Assembly: GCF_004022705.2 (NCBI RefSeq)
Contig: NZ_RZOY02000008.1
Span: 62,001-126,000 of the forward strand
Direction of reading: 5' to 3'
DNA from: Mesorhizobium sp. M2D.F.Ca.ET.226.01.1.1
Lineage (GTDB): Bacteria; Pseudomonadota; Alphaproteobacteria; Rhizobiales; Rhizobiaceae
Length of the DNA: 64,000 bases
In this document: piece after piece, positions 52,025-63,276 of the stretch
How the letters are laid out: each line of letters opens with the position of its first letter
Numbering within the stretch: position 1 is the stretch's first letter
Translations under genes and position numbers: made by a program
The notes under the pieces: generated by a model
The model's input: the letters and a program-made list of their open reading frames with translations, nothing else
Told to the model about the DNA's origin: nothing
Database searches by the model: none

Positions 52025-55000
52025 TTATGCGGGTATCCTGACGACGACTTCGGTCTTGTCCCCGGCTTTCGGCTCGAAAGAAGCCGATTTTTTCTTCGAA
52101 CCATCGACTTCTAGCGAGATCGACTTGGTCTTTTTGTCGCGGATGACGCGAACCTTGATTTCGCCGCCGAACATCTTGAGCGTCGCGGCGTAGCCGTCCC
52201 AGTGCCCGGGCAGCTTCGGCCTAAACGTGATCTCCTTGCCGCGCCGCTCGATGCCGAGGATGCCTTCCACGGCGGCGCGGTAAAGCCAGCCGGCCGAGCC
52301 CGTATACCAGGTCCAGCCGCCGCGGCCGCCCTTGCCTTCGCCGGAATAGATGTCGGCGGCCACGACATAGGGCTCGACGCGATAGTGTTCGGCAGCGGCC
52401 TCGTCCGAAGCGTGGTTGACCGGGTTCAGCATCGAGAAGCAGCGATACGCCTCGTCGGTGCGGCCCATTTCGGCCAACGCGATCACGAACCAGGTGGCGG
52501 CATGGGTATACTGGCCGCCATTCTCGCGCACGCCCGGCGGATAGCTCTTGATGTAGCCGGGGTCCTTATCGCTCTTCGAGAAGGGCGGCGTGAACAGCTT
52601 GACGATCTTGAGCTCGTCATCGACCAGCATATTGGTCGCCTGTTCCATGGCCGTCGTCGAGCGCGCCGGATCGCCCTCGCCCGACAGCACGCTCCAGGAC
52701 TGGGCGATGGAGTCGATCTTGCACTCGACCGAATTGTGAGAGCCGAGCGGCGTGCCGTCGTCGAAGCTGCCGCGCCGGTACCACTGGCCGTCCCAGGCGG
52801 TGCTTTCGAGCGCCCGCTTCAGCGCGTCCGCGTGCTTCATCCACGCCTGCGCCCGCTTGGCGTCGCCCTGCCCCTTGGCGACCGGCGCGAAGTCGGTGAG
52901 CGTCTTCAAGAGGAACCAGCCCAGCCACACGCTCTCGCCCTTGCCGCCCTCGCCGACGCGGTTCATGCCGTCGTTCCAGTCGCCGCCGAGGATGAGCGGC
53001 AGGCCGGCGGGGCTGCTGCGCTTGATCGCGAGATCGAGCGCCCGCGCGCAATGATCGTAGAGCGAAGCGGTGTTCTTGGTGATCTCGGGTGTGAAGAAGG
53101 CGTCATGCTCGCCCTCGCCGAGCTGCTGCCCGTCGATGAAGGGCAGCTGCTCCTTGAGTATCGCGGCATCGCCGGTCACCTCGATGTAGCGGGCCGTCGC
53201 ATGCGCCAGCCAGACAACGTCGTCCGAGATCATGGTGCGAACACCGGCATCGGTGCGCGGCAGCCACCAATGCTGCACGTCGCCTTCCGGGAACTGCCGG
53301 CGCGCGGCATTGAGGATCTGGTCACGCGCCAGCTTCGGGTCATGCGCCAGCAGGGATAGCGTGTCCTGCAACTGGTCGCGGAAGCCGAAGGCACCGCTTG
53401 CCTGGTAGAAAGCCGAGCGCGCGCGGATACGGCAGGCCAGGCTCTGGTAAGGCAGCCAGTGGTTGACCATGGCGTTCATCGCCTCGTCCGGCGTCTCGAC
53501 CTGGATTGTGTCGAGGAAGCCGCGCCAGGCCTTTTCGTTGTCGGCCAGGCGCTGGTCGAAATCCTTGCCGCGATGGGTCTGCACCAGTGCGCTCGCCTCG
53601 GCGGGCGTGGCCGCATCGCCGAGCAGCCAGAACAGCGTCACGTCGCCGCCGGCCGGAATGTCGATGTCGCTGGCGACGACCGCGCACGGATCGTCGCCCG
53701 CCTCGATGCGACCGGAGAGCGCAAGCCCGCCAAGCACAGCCTGCGGATACTCGGTCGTGCCGTGCCTGCCGATGAACTCGGAGCGGTCAGCCGTCACCGA
53801 TTGGACCGGATGGGCGGCCGCCAGGAAGGCCACCCGCTCGCCGAAGTCGAGGCCGTAGGGGTTCTGCGCCAGCATGGCCCCTGTAGCCGCATCGCGCGAG
53901 GGCACAATAGTCGCGGCGGTGCGCGAGCGATGGCCGCCCAGCACCCATTCGGCATAGGCGTAGATGCGCAGCCGGGCCGGCGCCGGGCCAGAATTCTGGA
54001 TGCGCAGCCGGCTGATCTTCACCGGATCGGTCGGGTCGACCACCTGCGTCAGGTCCATCGACAGCGAACCGCGTTTGGAGCGGAAGGTCGAGAAACCCTG
54101 GCCGTGCCAGGTCTCATAGGTCATCGACGGATCGCGAACCGTCGCGGCCATGGGCGAGAACGCTTTGCCGCTCAACTGGTCGTAAATATAGAAGCCCTCG
54201 CCCGGCCGGTTCGACACCGGGTCGTTCGACCATGGCGTCAGCTGGTAGTCGCGGCTGTTGCGGCTCCAGGTGAAGCCGGCGCCTTCAGCCGACACGTGGA
54301 AGCCGAAGGAGGCGTTGGAGATGACGTTGATCCAGGGCTGCGGCGTCGAACGCCGGCCGGTCAGCCGCGTCACATAGTGGCGGCCGTCGCCGTCGAAACC
54401 GCCGAAGCCGTTCCAGAGGCTGAGGCCGCTGCCGTCGGCGGCGATATCGCGTCCATCCCGGCTTGCCGGCACCGGCAAGGGCAGCGGCGGAGCGGGCTCG
54501 CGCGGGCTTCCGCCTTCCGCCTGCAGCAAGGCGTCGCGGGCCTGAAGGGCCGCCGTCTCGGCGCGTTCGAGCTGATCGAAGATCGTGCCGTTGCGGGTAT
54601 GCAGGACGACGCGCGCCACCGACAGCAGGGTCTTGTAGGTCGGCTCGTCCATCAGGTCGCGGCGCACCGCGAAGATGTGCTGGCGGGGTCCGAGCTCACG
54701 GCCGCGCAGGCGGCTGTTCTCGCACAGTGTCTCCACCGCGCGCTGCAGGTCCTGCACATAGGACGAGGCCTGCTCGTTGACGACGACGAAGTCGATCATC
54801 ATGCCGCGGGCACGCATATATTCCTGGAAGCGCAGCGCCTGGGCGACAATCTCGAGATCGGCGACGTCGCCGATGCGCACGAGGAAGATCGGGAAATCGC
54901 CGGAGATGCTGGTCGGCCACAGGCTCGACTGGCGGCCGAGGCCGGAGGCGATGGATTCCGCCGGCAGGCGCAGGAACGGATCGGGATAGATCAGATAGCG

Positions 55001-58000
55001 CGCCAGCTTCTGCACATTGGCGGCGTCGGTCAGACTGAGGCCGAGATGGCGCGTCTGCACCTGGCTGCGCGTCCAGGCAAGCATCGCCTGGCGGGCGAAG
55101 CTCTCCTGATGGTCGAGCCGGGCGATTGCCTCGTCGAGCTCGGCGCGATTGGCGCCGACGGCGGTCCAGAAGGTCAGCGAGATCTTCTTGTTGGCCGGCA
55201 CGCGCACCTGGCGGCGCAGGGCGGCCACCGGATCGAGCGTGAAGCCCTGGCTGCCGGACAGCCTGACGCCGGGGTCGAAGGCGACGGCATCGGCAATGGT
55301 GCGGCCACGGCCGATGAAGGCGCGGCGATCGGTCTCGGCCTCGGCATCGCGCGACGGACCCGACGGGTCGGTGACGAAATGCACCATGGTGAGGTCGGGC
55401 TCGTTCTTGTCGCGCTTGCGCCGCGTGGCGAAGATCGCGCTGTTGTTCGACGCGATCTCGGTCTCGACGAACATCTTGGAAAACGCAGGATGCGCGTTGT
55501 CCGATGCCTCGTTACCGAGCACCAGCTCGGCGAAGGAGGTCACCTCGATGTGCCGGTCGGTGGCGCCGTCATTATAGAGCGTGATGCGGCGGCCTTCGCC
55601 GTTGCCTTCGGAAATGACGATGCATTCGACTTCCGAACGCAGCGAGCCGACCGACTTGGTGAAGCTCGCCTTGTCGTCGCCAAACAGCGTCTGGACGCGT
55701 TCGCCCTCGGCGCGCTTCGGCTCGGCGGTGGCGGACCACCAGTCGCCCGTCGCGGTGTCACGCAGGAAGATGTAGGAGCCGAGACGGTCCTCGCTAGGGT
55801 CCGGCTGCCAGCGGGTGACGGCAAGCTCGCCGAAGCGGCTGTAGCCGGAGCCCGTAGCGGTGACCATGACCGAATAACGGCCGTTGGACATGACGTTGGT
55901 GGCGCGCAGCGCTTTGATCGGATCGAGCACGACGCGGCTGTCGGGGCTCTCGGCCTCGGTCTCGTCCTTGGCGCGTTCGTCAGCTTCGGTCCTGACGGTC
56001 GCGGTCGGGATGTCGCGCGGCGCCTTCTCCTGCAACAGGAGCTCGGCCGACTCGATCACCGGGTCGCTGTGGAAACGCTCGCGCAGCCGGCCCTCGAAAA
56101 TGGCGTCGGCTACCGCCGCGATCGACATGCCGGAATGGTGCGCCATGTAGTTATGCACCACGGCGTGATCGGTGCCTTCGGGCACGCGCTGCGGCGTGAA
56201 ATCGACCGCGTCGTAGAAGCCGTGGCGGCCAAGCGCGCCGATCGAGCGCAACCGCCGCAGGTTTTGCACCGCTTCACGCGGGCTGAACTGCGCCGCGAGA
56301 ATCGTCGCATAGGGCGCGATCACGGTGTTCTGGCCAAGGCCGCGCTTCAGGCCGAGGCCGGGCACGCCGAAATTGGTGTACTGATAGGTGAGCTCGCGGT
56401 CGCGGGCGTTGTAGGCCGCTTCCGAAATGCCCCAGGGCACGTTCTTGGAACGCGCGTACTGGATCTGGCGTTTGATGATGAGTTTGCTGGTCTGGTTGAG
56501 GATCGAGCCCTGCGGCTCCTTCATCACCAGCGGCGGCATCAGATACTCGAACATCGAGCCCGACCAGGACATCAGCGCGCCCTGGAAGCCGATCTCGACG
56601 ATCGGCCGCCCGAGGCGGAACCAATGCTCGGTCGGCAGGTCGCCCTTGGCGATGGCGAACAGGCTGGTGAGCCGCGCCTCGGAGGCGAGCAGATCGTAGC
56701 AGCTCTCGTCGAGCTGGCGATCCTCGACGCGGTAGCCGATCGACAGAAGCTTGCGCTCCTGGCGCATCAGGAAGGAGAAATCCATCTCGAAGGCGTAGCG
56801 GCGGCAGCGTTCGCGCAAGGCGAGCAGCTTGGCGCGCAGCGCGGCGACCGCGCCCTCGTCATTGTGCGAATCGTGCACATGCGCCTCGCAGGTCGCTTCC
56901 AGCCGCTCCGCCCAGTCAGCGATGACATCGCTCTTCGGCGAGGCCGCCTCGGTGTGGATGGCGGTGGCGAGCTTGCGGATCTCGCCGGCGAGCACGGCAA
57001 GGTTGATGGTGCGGATCGAGGCCATCTCGGGCTGCGCCTTGATGGTCGTAACCGCGCGGCGCATGCCGTCGAGACGGTCGGCCAGGCGCTGGCGCAGCGG
57101 CCGCAGCTGCCGGCGGTCGTCCGGTAGCTCGTCCAGGCTTTCGTCGAGAATGGTGACGGTATCGATGATGCCTTCGAAATCGCCCTGCAGATGCACGGAG
57201 GGCGCTTCCGCCCATTCGGCGCAGGACGCCGCCACGGCGACCAGATGGCCGGCGAGGTTGCCGCTGTCGACCGCCGAGATATAGAGTGGATAGAGCGGCT
57301 TCAGCGTCGTGGTGTCGTACCAATTGTAGAGATGGCCGCGATCGCGCGGCATGTTTTCGATGGTCGTCATCGTGGCGTCGATGCGGGTGATGGCATCCGA
57401 CAGGCTGATCCAGCCGAAATCGCGCGCCGAGACCACCGACAAGAGATAGACGCCGATATTGGTCGGCGAGGTGCGCGGCGCCACCACCGGCGCCGGGCTT
57501 TCCTGGAAATTGTCCGGCGGCAAATGATGCTGCTCGGGCGTGACGAAGGTCTCGAAATAATGCCAGGTGCGGCGCGCGAAGGTGCGCAGCGCGTGGATGT
57601 CGGCGCTCGAAATGCGCAGCCTATCCTCGGTTTCGGCCGAGCGGCTGATCCAGCAGGCGACGGCGGGCGAGGCGATCCAGAAGATGGCGAAGAAGAAGGC
57701 GACGAAGGCGCCGGTGGAATCGGCGAGCACCGGTATGGCAAGGCCGACCACGCCGATGATCACCGCGCCGTACATCATGCCGTAATAGGCGCCGAGATCG
57801 TTGCCGCCCTTGGCGGCCTGCGAGGCAGTGCGCCATTCGAGCAGGTTCTGCCGGCTGACGAACAAGCGGTAGATGGTGCGGATGATGGCGTCGCCCATCA
57901 TCCAGGCGAGATGCGCCATCAAGAGCACTTTCAGCGCTACCAGCGCGGTGCCGAACACGGTGTCGCGGGCCAAGGCGGAGAAATGGCCGCGCGGCGTCTG

Positions 58001-60604
58001 GTCGCCGCTCTTCGGCAGGATGCCGTTCACGATGTCGAAGGTCGGCGCCATGAACAGGCTCAGGATCATCAGCGCCTGCCACTGCGCGGCCTGAGTGAAA
58101 GGCAGCAGCGTCCAGCCGGCAACGCAGGCCAAGACCCAGAAGATCGGGGTCAGCGAGCGGCGCAGATTGTCGACCATCTTCCAGCGCGACAGCGCCGGCA
58201 CGCCTGAGCGCGGATCAAAGATGTAGCCGAGCAGCTGCCAGTCGCCGCGCGCCCAGCGGTGATGGCGCGAGGCGTCGACCGAGTAACGGGTCGGATAATC
58301 CTCGACCAGCTCGACGTCGGTGACCAATGCCGCGCGCGACAGGGCGCCCTCGAGCAGATCGTGGCTGAGGATGGTGTTCTCGTCGATGCGGTCCTTCAGC
58401 GCCGCCTCGAAGGCGTCGACATGGTAGAGGCCCTTGCCGGTGAAGGAGCCGTCGCCGAAGACGTCCTGATAGACGTCGGAGACAGCAAACACATAGGGAT
58501 CTAGGCCGCGGTTGGCCGAGAAGACGCGCTGGAAGAAGGAGGCGTCGTCGCCGCTGGTCAGCGACGCGGTGATGCGCGGCTGCAGGATCGTGTAGCCGGC
58601 GCTGACGACGCGCTTGACCGGATCGAAATGCGGACGGTTCAGCGGATGGGCGAGCTTGCCGACGAGGCTCGAAACCGCGTCGCGCGTGGTGCGCGTGTCG
58701 GCGTCGAGCGTCATCACATAGACGACCTTTTCCGGCAGCGGCACGTCGAGCGGCAGGAAGGTGGTGTCGCTGTCGCCACGCAGCAGAAGGTTCAGCTCGT
58801 GCAGCTTGCCGCGCTTGCGCTCCCAGCCCATCCAGCAGCCCTGCGCCTGGTTGTAGAGCCGGCGGCGGTGCAGGAGATAGAAGCGCGGCGAGCCTTCCGA
58901 CGGATAGCGGGCGTTGAGCCTGGCGATCTCGTCGCGGGCATATTGCAGGATCTCGATGTCGGCGGCGTCGATCTCGGTCTTGGAATCCGGCCAGTCGGAC
59001 AACAGCGCGAAATGGATCTCCTCCGCCGTGTTGGCGAGGTGGTGCACCTCGATGTTGCGGATGTTTTCCTCGACATCGTCGCGCGAGCCGATCAGCGACG
59101 GCACCACAACCAGCGTGCGCGCCTCGGCCGGGATGCCGTGCTTGTTGTAATCATAGCCAACCAGCCTGGTGGGCTTCAGGAACATCGCAACGACGGTGTT
59201 GAAGAAGGCCAGAGCGCCCTCGCTGGCCGGCACCGCGAACAGCGCCAGCATGAGCGTGATCGATTCCACCGACAGGCCGAGATTGGCGAGCGCCCTGCCA
59301 GAGAGCACCAGAAGCAGCGCCGTCAGCAGGAAGACCGGCACGACGATGCCCAGCCAGCCGGCGCTGGCAAAGCCGCGCTTGAAGGTCACATAGAAAGGCG
59401 GCCTGTAGCCGATCGCCTCTTCCAGTTCCTGCCGGCGCGGACCGACCAGGAAGAAGCCGACATCGGTATGCACGGCGGGATCGGCGGTTTCCGGCACGCC
59501 GGAGGCATCGGTGACGCCCGGCGTGTGGCCGGCAAGCTCGATCGCCTTCTCGGCCACCCGGTATTCGGACAGTTCGGAGCGGCGCGCCAGCTGCTCGATC
59601 GCGGTGCGGTACTGGTCGCGCGAGAAGAAGTCGAGCGCGGCGAAGTCGGTCTTTTCACGCAGCAGCGTGTCGATGCGGCTGACGCCTTCGAACCAGACCG
59701 TCCAGTCGACGTCGTTGATGAGGCGCAGGCCGCGGATGATGTTGCCGGTGGTGACGTTGCCGCTGGACAGCGTCTGATGCTCGGAGATGATGATCTCCTC
59801 GGCGTCCGAGCCGGTCTTTTCGAGCTCGCCTTCCAGCCACTCCAGCGCCCGGCCGGCATTCTGCGAGCCATCGCGCAGCCGATAGAGAAGCTGGGTGGCG
59901 AAGGTGGTGTCCTGCGCATGCGCGGCGTAATTCGACAGGATCCTGGTGCGGTCGGCATTGTCGTCGGTCGCCAGCACGCGATCGGCTACCTCGTTGGCGA
60001 TATGGCGCATCTGCCTTGTGCGCTCGACGCGCACGGCGATACGGCGCAGGTTTTCAATGAGAACGAAGCGCAGCAGCGAGGGCAGCGCCCAGAGCTCGCC
60101 GATCTTCATCGGCTCGACGGACTGGAAGCCCTCGACGATCGCCTTGAACATGTTGGCCGAGACGGAGCTGTCGGAATGCTCGACATAGCTCCAGGCCACG
60201 ACGAAGGCGCGCGGCAAAACGGTGCCGTTGCTGAGCGTGAGCGTCGGCAGTTGCCGGTAGAAACGGCGCGGCAGGTCGCGCTTGACCTGGAAAATGGTTT
60301 CCTCGACCAGGTAATTGTTGTCGAGCAGCCATTGCGCGGCCGGCGTGATGGTCTCGCCCTTGGCCTGGGCGGCGTTGGTCGAGCGGTAGACTTCGAGGAT
60401 CTTCTTGGCGCTGTCGCGGATGCGGGCCTGGAACTCGAACGGGGCGAGGCCGAACAGTTCCTTGACCTCGCCCTTGGCGAGCGCGACGCCCATGGCGCGC
60501 AGGCGGTCCTCAGGCAGGAAGTTGGAGCGTATCGGCGCGTCCGTCACCGCCGGGAAACCGGCGCTTGCATGTTCGATCTTGTTCGGATTCGTCTGAATGT
60601 TCAT
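52025..60604 (-). CDS. ndvB: Cyclic beta-1,2-glucan synthase NdvB/ChvB
   Basis: Giant membrane enzyme (2859 residues) that makes cyclic beta-1,2-glucan from UDP-glucose by initiation, elongation, chain-length control and cyclisation. The N-terminal third has a GT84-type transferase with membrane helices: MTLDADTRTTRDAVSSL (about residue 635) and the RHHRWARGDWQLLGY motif (about 780). Central regions match carbohydrate-binding and accessory domains. The C-terminal GH94-type phosphorylase-like domain has GGDWNDGMNRVGEGGKGESV near residue 2545, controlling ring size. Upstream of ndvA. The glucans serve osmotic adaptation and plant infection. Confidence 0.98.
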   Translation of the reverse strand: MNIQTNPNKIEHASAGFPAVTDAPIRSNFLPEDRLRAMGVALAKGEVKELFGLAPFEFQARIRDSAKKILEVYRSTNAAQAKGETITPAAQWLLDNNYLVEETIFQVKRDLPRRFYRQLPTLTLSNGTVLPRAFVVAWSYVEHSDSSVSANMFKAIVEGFQSVEPMKIGELWALPSLLRFVLIENLRRIAVRVERTRQMRHIANEVADRVLATDDNADRTRILSNYAAHAQDTTFATQLLYRLRDGSQNAGRALEWLEGELEKTGSDAEEIIISEHQTLSSGNVTTGNIIRGLRLINDVDWTVWFEGVSRIDTLLREKTDFAALDFFSRDQYRTAIEQLARRSELSEYRVAEKAIELAGHTPGVTDASGVPETADPAVHTDVGFFLVGPRRQELEEAIGYRPPFYVTFKRGFASAGWLGIVVPVFLLTALLLVLSGRALANLGLSVESITLMLALFAVPASEGALAFFNTVVAMFLKPTRLVGYDYNKHGIPAEARTLVVVPSLIGSRDDVEENIRNIEVHHLANTAEEIHFALLSDWPDSKTEIDAADIEILQYARDEIARLNARYPSEGSPRFYLLHRRRLYNQAQGCWMGWERKRGKLHELNLLLRGDSDTTFLPLDVPLPEKVVYVMTLDADTRTTRDAVSSLVGKLAHPLNRPHFDPVKRVVSAGYTILQPRITASLTSGDDASFFQRVFSANRGLDPYVFAVSDVYQDVFGDGSFTGKGLYHVDAFEAALKDRIDENTILSHDLLEGALSRAALVTDVELVEDYPTRYSVDASRHHRWARGDWQLLGYIFDPRSGVPALSRWKMVDNLRRSLTPIFWVLACVAGWTLLPFTQAAQWQALMILSLFMAPTFDIVNGILPKSGDQTPRGHFSALARDTVFGTALVALKVLLMAHLAWMMGDAIIRTIYRLFVSRQNLLEWRTASQAAKGGNDLGAYYGMMYGAVIIGVVGLAIPVLADSTGAFVAFFFAIFWIASPAVACWISRSAETEDRLRISSADIHALRTFARRTWHYFETFVTPEQHHLPPDNFQESPAPVVAPRTSPTNIGVYLLSVVSARDFGWISLSDAITRIDATMTTIENMPRDRGHLYNWYDTTTLKPLYPLYISAVDSGNLAGHLVAVAASCAEWAEAPSVHLQGDFEGIIDTVTILDESLDELPDDRRQLRPLRQRLADRLDGMRRAVTTIKAQPEMASIRTINLAVLAGEIRKLATAIHTEAASPKSDVIADWAERLEATCEAHVHDSHNDEGAVAALRAKLLALRERCRRYAFEMDFSFLMRQERKLLSIGYRVEDRQLDESCYDLLASEARLTSLFAIAKGDLPTEHWFRLGRPIVEIGFQGALMSWSGSMFEYLMPPLVMKEPQGSILNQTSKLIIKRQIQYARSKNVPWGISEAAYNARDRELTYQYTNFGVPGLGLKRGLGQNTVIAPYATILAAQFSPREAVQNLRRLRSIGALGRHGFYDAVDFTPQRVPEGTDHAVVHNYMAHHSGMSIAAVADAIFEGRLRERFHSDPVIESAELLLQEKAPRDIPTATVRTEADERAKDETEAESPDSRVVLDPIKALRATNVMSNGRYSVMVTATGSGYSRFGELAVTRWQPDPSEDRLGSYIFLRDTATGDWWSATAEPKRAEGERVQTLFGDDKASFTKSVGSLRSEVECIVISEGNGEGRRITLYNDGATDRHIEVTSFAELVLGNEASDNAHPAFSKMFVETEIASNNSAIFATRRKRDKNEPDLTMVHFVTDPSGPSRDAEAETDRRAFIGRGRTIADAVAFDPGVRLSGSQGFTLDPVAALRRQVRVPANKKISLTFWTAVGANRAELDEAIARLDHQESFARQAMLAWTRSQVQTRHLGLSLTDAANVQKLARYLIYPDPFLRLPAESIASGLGRQSSLWPTSISGDFPIFLVRIGDVADLEIVAQALRFQEYMRARGMMIDFVVVNEQASSYVQDLQRAVETLCENSRLRGRELGPRQHIFAVRRDLMDEPTYKTLLSVARVVLHTRNGTIFDQLERAETAALQARDALLQAEGGSPREPAPPLPLPVPASRDGRDIAADGSGLSLWNGFGGFDGDGRHYVTRLTGRRSTPQPWINVISNASFGFHVSAEGAGFTWSRNSRDYQLTPWSNDPVSNRPGEGFYIYDQLSGKAFSPMAATVRDPSMTYETWHGQGFSTFRSKRGSLSMDLTQVVDPTDPVKISRLRIQNSGPAPARLRIYAYAEWVLGGHRSRTAATIVPSRDAATGAMLAQNPYGLDFGERVAFLAAAHPVQSVTADRSEFIGRHGTTEYPQAVLGGLALSGRIEAGDDPCAVVASDIDIPAGGDVTLFWLLGDAATPAEASALVQTHRGKDFDQRLADNEKAWRGFLDTIQVETPDEAMNAMVNHWLPYQSLACRIRARSAFYQASGAFGFRDQLQDTLSLLAHDPKLARDQILNAARRQFPEGDVQHWWLPRTDAGVRTMISDDVVWLAHATARYIEVTGDAAILKEQLPFIDGQQLGEGEHDAFFTPEITKNTASLYDHCARALDLAIKRSSPAGLPLILGGDWNDGMNRVGEGGKGESVWLGWFLLKTLTDFAPVAKGQGDAKRAQAWMKHADALKRALESTAWDGQWYRRGSFDDGTPLGSHNSVECKIDSIAQSWSVLSGEGDPARSTTAMEQATNMLVDDELKIVKLFTPPFSKSDKDPGYIKSYPPGVRENGGQYTHAATWFVIALAEMGRTDEAYRCFSMLNPVNHASDEAAAEHYRVEPYVVAADIYSGEGKGGRGGWTWYTGSAGWLYRAAVEGILGIERRGKEITFRPKLPGHWDGYAATLKMFGGEIKVRVIRDKKTKSISLEVDGSKKKSASFEPKAGDKTEVVVRIPA

Positions 60605-60874
60605 TGAAAATTCCGTAAGGCGGGGCGCAATGCGGCGTCACCGCCACGGCAATGCCCCTAAAACCGGTACAATTGCAATTGGTTGCATGACGGTTTGGCC
60701 GAAAGTTTTTGTTGCGCACCGTAACAGGGGCGTGCCCTTTCGACAGCTCGTGGGCGAACGCCCCTCGCTCTTCGCCCCCGGTTGGATCAGGGCAAGGAAT
60801 CAGGCTTTTTCGTGATACATGCAAGGGGCGGGGCGATAATTCCCCCGGGCCGCGATCATGTTTGACGACAGCCG

Positions 60875-61462
60875 TTAATGGTTGGCGGCGAGTCGATGGA
60901 GCTCGACCACGAAAAGCAGGCCCTGCCCCTTGGACTGAAGCCGCAATTCCGGGCTGTCGTGGTCGAGGATCAGCGTGTCGAGCGGCTCGAGATCCAAGGT
61001 ATCGCCCGTGAAGAGCGTGACGCCGGCGTCGACGACAAGAACGAGTGTCGTGGCGGCACCTGGCACAATGCGAATCTCGCCGGACAGCGGCCGGCGCTCG
61101 ACCTTATGCGTCATGCGGTCGCGACGGGTCATCACGTTGAGATCGGTGATCGGACCGCCGATCAGCGTGGCACCGGTCGGCACGTCGCCTGGAAAGGCGA
61201 GCGGCGCCGAAGCCTTGGTCAGCCGCGCCGGTGGCTGGCCGGCGATGTCGAGCACAATCCCCTCGCCTTCTAGCACCGACAGCGTTCGGTCGATGCCAGC
61301 AAAGCTGGAGAACGGCCCACTGGTTTCGACGCGGGCCATCGAGACACGCCAGTCGAAATCGTCGAGCCCGGCGCCGTCCGGCAAGACGGCGATTTCGGTG
61401 GTCGTGCCGCCGCCATTCTTCCACGGCATGACGCGGTAGCCGGCGGCACGAAGGATGCGCAT
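60875..61462 (-). CDS. hutD: HutD/Ves family protein
   Basis: 195-residue cupin-like protein of the HutD family, associated with histidine utilisation. The opening RAAGYRVMPWKNGGGTTTEI, then DFDWRVSMARVETSGPFSSFAG and LLEGEGI-like LSVLEGEGIVLDI, are family-typical. HutD is thought to limit hut pathway flux; the mechanism is unclear. ATG 61460-61462 is chosen because the upstream codons belong to an inserted repeat. Downstream of hutU, separated by a family C repeat. Confidence 0.9.
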   Translation of the reverse strand: MRILRAAGYRVMPWKNGGGTTTEIAVLPDGAGLDDFDWRVSMARVETSGPFSSFAGIDRTLSVLEGEGIVLDIAGQPPARLTKASAPLAFPGDVPTGATLIGGPITDLNVMTRRDRMTHKVERRPLSGEIRIVPGAATTLVLVVDAGVTLFTGDTLDLEPLDTLILDHDSPELRLQSKGQGLLFVVELHRLAANH

Positions 61463-61468
61463 CGGCTT

Positions 61469-61577
61469 AGAGCCGGACGATTTCAAGTCGATTCGACCTG
61501 AAATCATCCGGCTCTGTCTTCTTGGTATGGGGCATGATGTTGTCCGAAAACCGTTTCACACTTTTCGGCATCATGCT

Positions 61578-61581
<4 letters not shown>
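61469..61581. repeat. Rhizobial repeat (family C) inside the hut operon
   Basis: The first palindrome has arms AGAGCCGGACGATTTCA (61469-61485) and TGAAATCATCCGGCTCT (61499-61515), differing at one position. The second, 61532-61575, has GCATGATG...CATCATGC ends around TCCGAAAACCGTTTCACACTTTTCGG. It fills the hutU-hutD gap, and its CTCTAG end supplies the hutU stop codon. Confidence 0.82.
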
Positions 61582-63251
<1,670 letters not shown>

Positions 63252-63276
63252 TGTCCCTTTCTAGCTAGGCGGCGCG

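Noticed and set aside
53459..57127. 1222-codon plus-strand frame inside ndvB
   Set aside because: Antisense shadow of a high-GC gene; the composition is Arg/Gly/Ala/His-rich and no motif is present, whereas ndvB is unmistakable.
58628..60607. 659-codon plus-strand frame opposite the ndvB 5' end
   Set aside because: Same reason: a codon-bias shadow of ndvB.
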